The notes beneath the pieces are model-generated. The model ran no database searches and was not told the origin of the DNA. It was given only the letters and a program-made list of their open reading frames with translations. A stretch of 64,000 nucleotides of DNA from Pseudoalteromonas sp. XI10 (lineage in GTDB: Bacteria > Pseudomonadota > Gammaproteobacteria > Enterobacterales > Alteromonadaceae): contig NZ_LOPY01000019.1 of the NCBI RefSeq assembly GCF_001469895.1, forward strand, positions 372,001 to 436,000. Reading direction: 5' to 3'. Shown one piece after another: positions 43,944-51,746 of the stretch; the stretch's first letter is position 1; every line of letters begins with the position of its first letter. The translations under genes and the position numbers were made by a program.

Positions 43944-45541
43944 AAGAGAGCTTTTTTCGCTCAATGACTTGGCTTCATACCTGGGTTGGCTTACTGGTAT
44001 GCTGGTTACTGTTCTTAATCTTTTTTGCTGGCACCATCAGCTTTTTTAAAGATGAAATCACTATTTGGGCCAAGCCTGAAACGCACCATGTGCAGCATCA
44101 AGCACAACGGGTTCAGTCTCAAGCCGAGCAAATTAATTATGTGTTTGCGCAATTACAGCAACAGGCACCTAATTCATTATCTTGGCGGATAAACTTACCT
44201 GAGCCACGTAACCCTGTTTTAAGCTATGGTTATGCTGAGCCTAAACAGCCAGGCCAGCGCCGAGCACCTTTCAACTATACACATCTAGACCCTAATACCT
44301 TAGAGCAATTACCCGAACCTCGGGAAACTAAGGGGGGTAACTTTTTCTATCGCTTACACTTTGATTTACATTACATAGATGTATTTACTGCACGGATAAT
44401 TGTTTGTTTAGCCTCATTGTTTATGTTGATAGCGCTTATAACAGGCATCGTGATCCACAAACGTATTTTTAAAGATATGTTTAGCTTTAGAACAAACAAA
44501 GGCAGCCGAAGTTGGCTTGATGCACACAATGTTTCGTCAGTGCTGGCACTGCCATTTCATATCATGATCACCTACACGGGGATTATCACGCTGATATTTA
44601 TGCTGTTCCCCTACCCTGCCGAGACTGTATATGAAAATGGCTTAAGGCAAATGTTTGAAGAGGCATTGCCGATTAACAAACGTGCCAAGCCCAGTGAAGA
44701 GCAGCGCCCTATGGTGGCAATCAAAGATGTGTTAGATCAGATTTATACTAAGTCACCGAATGCCGACATTAGCTACGTGTTTGTTAGAAATGCCAATACA
44801 GCGACCTCACAAATAGTGGTTTATTTGGCAACTGGCAAAGAGGTTGTAGATAACGGACCACGCTACTTATTCGATGGCGTAACAGGTGAGCTTGAAGCGA
44901 GTTCTGGGGAAGATTGGAGCGCTTCGGCGCAGTTTTATGACTCAATGACAGCATTACATAGTGGTCGTTTAGCCGAGCCGCTGCTGCGTTGGTTGTATTT
45001 TTTCTGTGGCGTAGCTGGCTGTGCCATGATAGCTACAGGCTGCATCATGTGGGCAAAACGTTTACGCGAGAGGCTTAAAGCAGAGCAAAAACCAAGCTTT
45101 GGGCTTAAGCTCGTTGAGACACTAAATTTAGCCACCCTGATGGGTTTACCAATTGCAACCGCAGCGTTCTTCATTGCTAATCGACTATTACCTTTAGGGT
45201 TAGCCGGGCGTGCCGATAAAGAAATACTCGTGTTTTTCTTAGCTTGGCTGGCGATGTTAGTTGTCGCTGTGAGCGGCCGAGAAAAACATCATTGGCGCTA
45301 TTGTGCATGGCTTAACGCTGCTGCTTGTTTGTTAGTACCTGTGGTAAATGCGCTGACAACAGATGGCAATTGGATCACGTATTTACTAACTCACCAGTGG
45401 GCTTTATTCGGTATTGATAGTGCATTTATTTGCGCTGGGCTGCTGTTTTTACTACAAAGCAAAAAAATACCTAGCTATAAAACCGTTGAAAATAATACTA
45501 AATCAAATAAAAACAGGCTGCTAAAGGAGCAACAAGGATGA
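43940..45541 (+). CDS. PepSY-associated TM protein (PiuB-like)
   Basis: A 533-residue inner-membrane protein with PepSY-associated helices: an N-terminal helix (FRSMTWLHTWVGLLVCW), helices near 150-210 and 345-370, and further helices in the C-terminal third. It holds conserved histidines (LHFDLHYID, TALHSGRL). Family members reduce or strip ferric siderophores or support TonB-dependent iron uptake. I choose ATG 43940 because it overlaps the previous stop (ATGA); ATG 43934 is also possible. Three iterons lie within it or its 3' neighbour. Confidence 0.88.
   Translation: MKESFFRSMTWLHTWVGLLVCWLLFLIFFAGTISFFKDEITIWAKPETHHVQHQAQRVQSQAEQINYVFAQLQQQAPNSLSWRINLPEPRNPVLSYGYAEPKQPGQRRAPFNYTHLDPNTLEQLPEPRETKGGNFFYRLHFDLHYIDVFTARIIVCLASLFMLIALITGIVIHKRIFKDMFSFRTNKGSRSWLDAHNVSSVLALPFHIMITYTGIITLIFMLFPYPAETVYENGLRQMFEEALPINKRAKPSEEQRPMVAIKDVLDQIYTKSPNADISYVFVRNANTATSQIVVYLATGKEVVDNGPRYLFDGVTGELEASSGEDWSASAQFYDSMTALHSGRLAEPLLRWLYFFCGVAGCAMIATGCIMWAKRLRERLKAEQKPSFGLKLVETLNLATLMGLPIATAAFFIANRLLPLGLAGRADKEILVFFLAWLAMLVVAVSGREKHHWRYCAWLNAAACLLVPVVNALTTDGNWITYLLTHQWALFGIDSAFICAGLLFLLQSKKIPSYKTVENNTKSNKNRLLKEQQG
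44735..44753 (-). repeat. Dispersed Rep iteron in the PepSY gene (a)
   Basis: GATCAGATTTATACTAAGT (plus strand) resembles the rep-operator copy at 13971 (GATCAGTTTTATACTAACT). Confidence 0.58.
45373..45391 (-). repeat. Dispersed Rep iteron in the PepSY gene (b)
   Basis: GATCACGTATTTACTAACT (plus strand), matching the consensus except for one base in the A-run. Confidence 0.6.
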
Positions 45542-45873
45542 TGGAGTTACTGCAATTTAGTCTGTGCTTTTTAGGGTTTAATTGTTTTGCACTTGCAAAA
45601 TTCAATCATTACCGTGATGTATTTAAAAAGAAATTAACCGAAAAACAGCGAAGTAGCTTTTTATTAAGCGGCTGGATCAGTATTTTACTAAGTTTAGTGC
45701 TTTGCGTGCTGTCAGATGCTGGGTACGGCGCATTGCTGTTTTGCGGTTATATGGCTTTAAGTGTACTTATGCTCATGATTTTATACAGCTTTACTGTTTC
45801 ATGGGTGAAGCATGTCAGTGTATTAACTATGTCTGTTTTGCTGTTGAGTGGCTTTTCGGTGATGATTTTGTAG
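45538..45873 (+). CDS. DUF3325 membrane protein
   Basis: A 111-residue protein with three hydrophobic segments (about 1-20, 38-60 and 65-108). It is the third member of the DUF3649-PepSY-DUF3325 set. The function is unknown, but the group is tied to iron uptake. It overlaps the PepSY stop by four bases (ATGA), with AAGGAG a little upstream. Confidence 0.8.
   Translation: MMELLQFSLCFLGFNCFALAKFNHYRDVFKKKLTEKQRSSFLLSGWISILLSLVLCVLSDAGYGALLFCGYMALSVLMLMILYSFTVSWVKHVSVLTMSVLLLSGFSVMIL
45675..45693 (-). repeat. Dispersed Rep iteron in the DUF3325 gene
   Basis: GATCAGTATTTTACTAAGT (plus strand), a consensus copy, differing by one base from that in tpm at 26071. Confidence 0.63.
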
Positions 45874-45876
45874 TCT

Positions 45877-45895
45877 AGTTAGTAAAAAACTGATC
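45877..45895 (+). repeat. Dispersed Rep iteron after the iron operon
   Basis: AGTTAGTAAAAAACTGATC, a full consensus copy three bases after the DUF3325 stop codon. It is the last of the 42-46 kb group. Confidence 0.66.
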
Positions 45896-45942
45896 TGATG
45901 CCAATTTGCAATAATGCCTAATTGAGCAAATAGTTAAAAAAA

Positions 45943-45963
45943 TGGGTAGGCAATGCCTACCCA
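45943..45963 (-). terminator. Intrinsic terminator for the lipocalin gene
   Basis: TGGGTAGGC (45943-45951) pairs with GCCTACCCA (45955-45963). The A-run at 45936-45942 is the U-tract on the minus strand. Confidence 0.78.
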
Positions 45964-46071
45964 AGCAGGGGATTAAATTGGGGGATCACATGTTGTTTCA
46001 AATTAACGACGCTAAGTTTGCCTAGCATCCATTACAGTTGTGTTGCACATTCGTGATAGTTTAAAGACAGT

Positions 46072-46088
46072 TGTAAAGCCCCTTTACA
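46072..46088. repeat. 17-bp palindrome TGTAAA-GCCCC-TTTACA (copy 5)
   Basis: Exact inverted hexamers around five G/C, overlapping the lipocalin stop codon. Confidence 0.6.
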
Positions 46089-46617
46089 AGCTCTCATGGT
46101 CAACATAAATAAGTTCGTCTGTTTTAAAACCATATTCTTTTGCTGTGTTTATAAAGTCCTGCATTTGCTGTTCAGTAACGTTAGGAGTGCGCGACAAAAA
46201 CCATAAATACTCTTTGTTATAGCCAGTAATATAAGCGTATTGATAGTCTTGCTTATCTAATTCAAACACTACATATGAGCTATAGAATGGCCCAAAGAAT
46301 GATACCTCTAAGTGACCTATGTCTTGTTGCTCTGCAAACTTTGCTTTACCTTCAGCTTGCTGCCATTCTTTATCTTCAGCGCTGTAACCTTTATTGATAA
46401 CTTTTACACTGCCATCAGGGTTAATTGAGTATTCGGCGGTAATGCCCTCAAGGCCGCGTTCAAATGAATGATCTAAACGTGCAATTTCGTACCAGGTACC
46501 TGTGTATTTGTTTAACTCAAAATTATCGACGGGTTTGATGTTGTCTGGCACGCCTGTACACGCAGATAAAATGGCTGTGATACATAAAACCCCGATTAAC
46601 TTTAATGATGTTTGCAC
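46084..46617 (-). CDS. blc: Outer-membrane lipocalin Blc
   Basis: A 177-residue bacterial lipocalin, a lipid-anchored eight-stranded barrel that binds fatty acids or lysophospholipids. The lipobox is LSAC (about 17-20), and the lipocalin signature is YTGTWYEIARLDHSFERGL (about 39-57), with GYNKEYLWFLSRTP near the end. The start is GTG at 46617 with GGGAG eight bases upstream. The length equals E. coli Blc (177). Confidence 0.93.
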   Translation of the reverse strand: MQTSLKLIGVLCITAILSACTGVPDNIKPVDNFELNKYTGTWYEIARLDHSFERGLEGITAEYSINPDGSVKVINKGYSAEDKEWQQAEGKAKFAEQQDIGHLEVSFFGPFYSSYVVFELDKQDYQYAYITGYNKEYLWFLSRTPNVTEQQMQDFINTAKEYGFKTDELIYVDHESL

Positions 46618-46722
46618 GTTTTTACTCCCTTTAAAAAATTAAACAAATTAATACGTTAATAGCACTAATTTAGTTCAATTACGGTAAACTATTAATGTCT
46701 AAAATTAAAGATTGAGAACAGC

Positions 46723-47172
46723 ATGAAGATTTGGGTTGATGCAGACGCCTGCCCCGTCGTTATTAAAGAAATATTGTTTCGTGCCGCAGAGCGCACACAG
46801 ACCTTTACCACATTAGTGGCGAATCATGCGATGCGAGTACCCGCTTCAAAGTATATTAGCCGTTTGCAGGTATCTTCGGGGTTTGATATTGCCGACAACG
46901 AAATCGTTAAACGTATTGAGCCGAATGATTTGGTGATCACCGGTGATATTCCTTTGGCTGCAGAAGTCATCGAAAAAGGCGCCCAAGCGCTTAATCCTCG
47001 CGGTGAGTTATATACGACCGAAAATATTCGCTCACGTTTAAACGTTCGTGATTTTATGGAAACTATGCGCTCAAGTGGCGTTGAAATGGCCGGTGGCCCA
47101 CCGCCTTTAAGCCAAGCAGACCGCCAAAACTTTGCAAATAACCTAGATCGAATCCTCGCTAAAAAGTCATGA
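46723..47172 (+). CDS. yaiI: YaiI/YqxD family (DUF188) protein
   Basis: A 149-residue protein of UPF0178. It starts with [14 protein letters not shown] (about 3-16) and has [15 protein letters not shown] (about 69-83) and the [14 protein letters not shown] segment. The fold is PIN-domain-like with acidic residues that could bind metal; the activity is unknown. Its stop overlaps the next start by four bases (ATGA). Confidence 0.92.
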   Translation: MKIWVDADACPVVIKEILFRAAERTQTFTTLVANHAMRVPASKYISRLQVSSGFDIADNEIVKRIEPNDLVITGDIPLAAEVIEKGAQALNPRGELYTTENIRSRLNVRDFMETMRSSGVEMAGGPPPLSQADRQNFANNLDRILAKKS

Positions 47173-47711
47173 GTATCGTTAATAGTGCGCCACTGCAGGG
47201 TTTTGGTGATGAAGCCTTTAAAGTCGCTGTTTATATTGAAAAGCGCCCGCCGATGCCTGCTTGGCAACAGCTTAAGCATTTGCATGCAATGCAACCCGGC
47301 CAAATAAACGAAATAAACCAAGCATGTGGCAATGGTTGGCGCAAAGTATTTAATGTGTATGGCAAAGTACTTTTTGCACTACCAAGTGAATATTATGATT
47401 TTGCTAAAAGAGCGGCTGATTGGCAGAGCTTTCGCGATGAACAACTACTGCAAGCACATAGCCAAACTGCATTACTGTTTAGCCCACCGTTTTTAGGCAA
47501 ACCAGAGCAATTACATATAATTGCAGGGCGAACCCATGCTAAGCAGCTTATAAATGACGGGCTTTTGGATTGCCAATTAATATGGCTTGATGATGAATTT
47601 GCTATTAGTAAATCAGATAAAGTGATTGTTTGCCCATATTTTGATTACCGCCAGTTGAGCAACATTAAAATTGCACGACTTAGCCAGCTAGTTGCAGATA
47701 TTTTTTCTTAG
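47169..47711 (+). CDS. Conserved protein of unknown function
   Basis: A 180-residue cytoplasmic protein that I do not recognise. There is no signal peptide or membrane helix. Visible features are [13 protein letters not shown] near the start, a central [18 protein letters not shown], and [13 protein letters not shown]. It is translationally coupled to yaiI (ATGA), which suggests a common role. Confidence 0.7.
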   Translation: MSIVNSAPLQGFGDEAFKVAVYIEKRPPMPAWQQLKHLHAMQPGQINEINQACGNGWRKVFNVYGKVLFALPSEYYDFAKRAADWQSFRDEQLLQAHSQTALLFSPPFLGKPEQLHIIAGRTHAKQLINDGLLDCQLIWLDDEFAISKSDKVIVCPYFDYRQLSNIKIARLSQLVADIFS

Positions 47712-47781
47712 TTTCTGGTTTATTGCGTTCTTGAGTTAGCAAACTAAGCTTTAAATACTGTAAAACTTAATAGTAATCTAG

Positions 47782-48150
47782 ATGAAAATACTGGTCGTTG
47801 ACGATATGCCACTTATGCGCCATGTGTTAATAAACATGTTGCGTAGGCTTGATTATAACGATATAACGGAGGCGACTGATGGTGCTCAAGCGTTTGATTT
47901 AATCGAAAAACACAGCTTTGATCTGGTGATTACTGATTTGCATATGCCTAAAATGGATGGCAAATGTTTACTTAATCATATTCGCGAAAACCCGCTCCTA
48001 AGTGATTTACCCGTATTAATGGTAACCTGCGAAGACAGTAAGCAAACGGTCAATGAGATGATCACAGCAAAAGTGAACGGTTTTATCATTAAGCCTTTTT
48101 GTTTAAATACACTGCAAAAGCAGTTAAGTCGAATTGTTAAACCAGAATAA
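47782..48150 (+). CDS. Single-domain response regulator (CheY-like)
   Basis: A 122-residue receiver domain with no output domain. Acidic pocket residues lie in VVDDMP (about 5-10), the phospho-acceptor aspartate in LVITDLHMPKMDG (about 53), the conserved threonine in VTCED, and the lysine in FIIKPF. It may work through protein contacts, as CheY does. No kinase is adjacent. Confidence 0.88.
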   Translation: MKILVVDDMPLMRHVLINMLRRLDYNDITEATDGAQAFDLIEKHSFDLVITDLHMPKMDGKCLLNHIRENPLLSDLPVLMVTCEDSKQTVNEMITAKVNGFIIKPFCLNTLQKQLSRIVKPE

Positions 48151-48175
48151 CCAGCTAAAACTGGAGTTAAGAGCG

Positions 48176-48988
48176 ATGTTTAAGCATTTAACAATAGTGA
48201 GTTTATTCACAGCAAGTACTGCAGTGGCGAGTGCTGAACAATTGACTTTGTATACAGAAGTGTTCCCTCCCTATAACTTTGTGCAGCACAACCAGCTTAC
48301 CGGTATTAACACCAAAATCATGGAATCTTTGTGTGAAAGAGCCAAGTTGAGCTGTACGTTTAGTGTATTGCCTTGGAAGCGCGCAATGTCACTAACACTT
48401 GCCCAACCCAATGCTGGAATTTACTCTACTTCGCGTACCGCAAAGCGAGAAACTCAATTTTATTGGGTTGGCCCTTTGGTATCTGGGCATTCATGTTTAT
48501 ACCGTTTAAATAACCGTAACGACATTAAAGTAACGAGTACACAGTCGTTGCAAAGCTACACCATTGGCGTATCTCGTGGTGATGTTTATCAAACAGTTCT
48601 TGCTGATTTTAACCTTGCTGAAGGCCAGCAATTTTTAACTTACTCAAAAAAGTTTGAAGAGTTAAAAATGTTTAAGCAAGGTAAGCACGACTTGCTGATT
48701 GGCTCCTCTCTCACTCTGTCATCACAGTTGATGAATGTAGGTATGAGCCCAGACCAAGTCACGCCGGTATTTGAGTTAAAGCATCCTGCCTTAGTGGGTA
48801 ATTACTTAGCACTTAACAAAAACACATCCCCAGAGTTGATCACTAAGCTGCAACACGCCCTCGATACCATGAAGCAAGAAAACCTAATTGACCCTCTTGT
48901 TGATCAGTTTGTAGCAGAGGATATGCACTCTCACGGCGAAACATTGACAGTTGCACAGCAGTGCTTAAATGGTTCTGCTATTTACTAA
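48176..48988 (+). CDS. Periplasmic solute-binding protein (SBP family 3)
   Basis: A 270-residue exported binding protein. Signal peptide (about 1-21, ending ASAEQ), then LTLYTEVFPPYNFV, typical of polar-amino-acid-type SBPs, and GVSRGDVYQTVL in the second lobe. There is no permease or ATPase nearby, so it may act as a sensor or signal protein rather than a transporter. I choose ATG 48176, with GGAG upstream; a TTG at 48134 would place the signal peptide inside the chain. Confidence 0.8.
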   Translation: MFKHLTIVSLFTASTAVASAEQLTLYTEVFPPYNFVQHNQLTGINTKIMESLCERAKLSCTFSVLPWKRAMSLTLAQPNAGIYSTSRTAKRETQFYWVGPLVSGHSCLYRLNNRNDIKVTSTQSLQSYTIGVSRGDVYQTVLADFNLAEGQQFLTYSKKFEELKMFKQGKHDLLIGSSLTLSSQLMNVGMSPDQVTPVFELKHPALVGNYLALNKNTSPELITKLQHALDTMKQENLIDPLVDQFVAEDMHSHGETLTVAQQCLNGSAIY

Positions 48989-49130
48989 ATTGGAGTGGTT
49001 TTAGGTAAGTTAGCCGCTGTTTTTCTTATTTTTGAAGTCAACCGTGATTTTTCGCGCTCGAACGCAAAGCCATTGCCTCATCTTTAATTGCTTTTTATAG
49101 TGATAAAAATAACAAAAAGGGCAAAAAATT

Positions 49131-50828
49131 ATGAAACCAACTCCACTATTTAAAAGCTTAGTGCTAGCAGTATGCTTAGGCGCGACAGGCGCCTCTCAAG
49201 CTTACGATCGCATCACTGGCCATAACTTTGCTAGTCGTTCTGAAGTTATCGCACAATCAGGTATGGTTGCAACATCACAGCCGTTAGCTACGCAAGTGGG
49301 CTTACAAGTATTAAAAGACGGTGGTAATGCCATTGATGCGGCTATTGCGGCAAATGCAGTGCTTGGCCTGGTTGAACCGACTGGGTGTGGAATTGGTGGC
49401 GATTTATTTGCCATTGTTTGGGATAACAAAAGCAAGCAACTTTACGGTTTAAATGCCTCTGGCCGTTCACCACAAAGCTTGTCTTTTGATACTTTAAAAG
49501 CACAAGGTGACTATATTCCTGCTTATGGGCCTTTGCCTGTGTCGGTACCTGGTGCTGTAGATGGTTGGTTTGAGTTACATAAAAAGTTTGGCAAAACACC
49601 AATGAAAGCCTTACTCCAACCAGCTATCGACTATGCTGAAAATGGCTTCCCTGTGTCTGAACTGATTGCTTATTACATGCAAAAAAGTGTGGCTGCTCGT
49701 GGTAAATACCCAGGCTTTAAAGATGTTTATATGCCTGATGGGGCAATGCCTGAAAAAGGTGAAATCTTTAAGAACCCTGCCCTTGCAAACACCTATCGCA
49801 AAATTGCCAAAGGCGGCCGCGATGCCTTTTACAAAGGCGATATTGCTAAAGAAATTGGTCGCTATATGAAAGAAAACGGCGGCTACTTATCGTATGAAGA
49901 TTTAGCTGCCCACCATAGTGAATGGGTTAAGCCTGTGAGCGCCGATTATAGAGGATATACGCTTTGGGAATTGCCTCCAAATGGCCAAGGTATTGCTGCA
50001 CAGCAAATTCTGAATATTCTTGAAGGTTACGATATCAAAGCAATGGGTTTTGATAGCCCTGAATACGTACACACCTTTGTTGAAGCGAAAAAACTCGCGT
50101 TTGCAGATCGTGCAAAGTACTACGCCGATCCAGCGTTTAACACCATTCCCGTACAAACACTTATTTCACAGCAATATGCTGACCAAAGACGCAAACTGAT
50201 AGACCCTAACAAAGCCGCAAAACGTGACCACGCAGGCCCAGTAGAAGGCGATACCATTTATATGACTACCGCCGATAATGACGGCAACATGGTTTCGCTT
50301 ATTCAAAGTAATTACCGTGGCATGGGTTCAGGTATGACACCTGCAAAATTAGGCTTTGTATTGCAAAACCGTGGCGAAATGTTCGCCCTTAAAAAAGGCC
50401 ACATGAATCAATATGAGCCAGGCAAACGCCCGTTTCATACAATCATTCCTGCGTTTGTCACCAAAGATGGTCAGCCATATATGAGTTATGGCGTAATGGG
50501 CGGCGCAACACAGCCACAAATGCACGCTCAAATACTGATCAACATGATTGATTTTGGCATGAACCTACAAGAAGCCGGTGATGCACCACGCATTCTGCAC
50601 ACAGGTTCCTCGCAGCCAACCGGTGAGATTATGGAAGACGGCGGTTTTGTTAGCTTAGAGTCAGGTTTTTCGATGGAAACCCGCCGTGAGTTAATTAAAA
50701 AAGGCCACACCTTACAAGACGCGGTTGGCCCATACGGTGGTTATCAAGCAATATTGAAAGACCCAAAAACCGGCGTTTATTACGGCGCATCTGAAACCCG
50801 CAAAGACGGACAGGCCGCGGGGTATTAG
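49131..50828 (+). CDS. ggt: Gamma-glutamyltransferase
   Basis: A 565-residue exported N-terminal-nucleophile enzyme that cleaves the gamma-glutamyl bond of glutathione and similar compounds. Signal peptide (about 1-24, ending SQAYD). The large subunit has GGNAIDAAIAANAVLGLVEP (about 64-83) and GCGIGGDLF. Self-cleavage is expected before the threonine in EGDTIYMTTAD (about 374), which starts the small subunit. The C-terminal GVMGGATQPQ is conserved. It is monocistronic, with a purine-rich site before the ATG. Confidence 0.94.
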   Translation: MKPTPLFKSLVLAVCLGATGASQAYDRITGHNFASRSEVIAQSGMVATSQPLATQVGLQVLKDGGNAIDAAIAANAVLGLVEPTGCGIGGDLFAIVWDNKSKQLYGLNASGRSPQSLSFDTLKAQGDYIPAYGPLPVSVPGAVDGWFELHKKFGKTPMKALLQPAIDYAENGFPVSELIAYYMQKSVAARGKYPGFKDVYMPDGAMPEKGEIFKNPALANTYRKIAKGGRDAFYKGDIAKEIGRYMKENGGYLSYEDLAAHHSEWVKPVSADYRGYTLWELPPNGQGIAAQQILNILEGYDIKAMGFDSPEYVHTFVEAKKLAFADRAKYYADPAFNTIPVQTLISQQYADQRRKLIDPNKAAKRDHAGPVEGDTIYMTTADNDGNMVSLIQSNYRGMGSGMTPAKLGFVLQNRGEMFALKKGHMNQYEPGKRPFHTIIPAFVTKDGQPYMSYGVMGGATQPQMHAQILINMIDFGMNLQEAGDAPRILHTGSSQPTGEIMEDGGFVSLESGFSMETRRELIKKGHTLQDAVGPYGGYQAILKDPKTGVYYGASETRKDGQAAGY

Positions 50829-51074
50829 GCTATTGTAGGTTGGGTAGAGCGGAGCGAAACCCAACAAACTTAGGTAAAGTTAGCGAGTTACAAGGGGAAA
50901 GAGTAAAGGCGCTTTAAGCTGTAAGTCATAAGCTTTAAGTCGTTGATGCCTACTCGCTGCTGAGATGGATTAGTTACCGTAGGCGTGAAATTAACTTTGC
51001 GCGATGGTTAATAGCTCGTAGGTTGGGTAGAGCGGAGCGAAACCCAACCTACGAGCTGACAGCTCTAGTTACTC
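50829..51074. repeat. Gap with two copies of a 31-bp intergenic repeat
   Basis: A unit beginning GTAGGTTGGGTAGAGCGGAG (50835-50865) recurs at 51018-51048. The second copy lies inside a larger perfect inverted repeat: GCTCGTAGGTTGGGT (51014-51028) and ACCCAACCTACGAGC (51042-51056). It resembles REP-type intergenic repeats. The second hairpin may also terminate the minus-strand methyltransferase gene. No gene is seen here. Confidence 0.72.
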
Positions 51075-51737
51075 CTAACTCCCAACCACATACCCTGCAA
51101 AACCAAGCACTTTAAAGTACTGTTTTGGGGTGCTGAAGCGGGTTTCATTCATTAATTCTGCAAAACGAATGCGGTCTAATGGGTAAAACTCGTGCTCTAG
51201 GTTGTGGCGCATGCGCTCTACGCCGACTTCGGTTAAACCTAACTGCGTACAAAGCTGTAGTTGAGATTCGCGCTCAAAAGCGGTTTCTGGGCGCATTAAA
51301 TCGGCAATAAATAAGTTGCTCGATTTTTTAAGCTTGCTGTGAATCTCTTTTAACAGCGTTTTTTTATCGCCGTTATCTTCAACAAAGTGCATTACCAGTA
51401 AACACAGTGCGGCGTCACATTGAGTGTCGATGTCGTTGATATCACCGCAGTGTACTGTTACGCGATCGCTGATGTTATGCTGACCAAACTGTTGCTCGGC
51501 AATATCGAGCATGTCTTGTGAAATATCTTGAGCAATAAATTGCCAGCTTGGTTTTAGCGCCGCTAATTCGATGATTTCTTTACCAGTTCCGGCACCAACC
51601 ACTAAAATGCACGCATCATCGCTCAGCGTGGTTGCTAATTGGGCTGCGGTTGCTTGATGTAATAGCTCATAACCTGGAACTAGGCGCAAAATGCGTTCGT
51701 CGTAGTGATTTGCTTCTTCGTGATTAAAAGTTGGCAT
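51075..51737 (-). CDS. Class I SAM-dependent methyltransferase
   Basis: A 220-residue methyltransferase. SAM motif I is ILVVGAGTGKEIIELA (about 44-59), followed by AQDISQDMLDIAEQ (about 73-86) and a DAALCLLVMHFVED segment. The target is unknown. It lies nine bases after sbcC on the same strand and probably ends the sbcDC operon. Confidence 0.85.
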   Translation of the reverse strand: MPTFNHEEANHYDERILRLVPGYELLHQATAAQLATTLSDDACILVVGAGTGKEIIELAALKPSWQFIAQDISQDMLDIAEQQFGQHNISDRVTVHCGDINDIDTQCDAALCLLVMHFVEDNGDKKTLLKEIHSKLKKSSNLFIADLMRPETAFERESQLQLCTQLGLTEVGVERMRHNLEHEFYPLDRIRFAELMNETRFSTPKQYFKVLGFAGYVVGS

Positions 51738-51746
51738 GCTAATCCT

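Noticed and set aside
46824..47321. 165-codon minus-strand reading frame across yaiI and its neighbour
   Set aside because: Antisense to two supported genes, with no ribosome site or domain.
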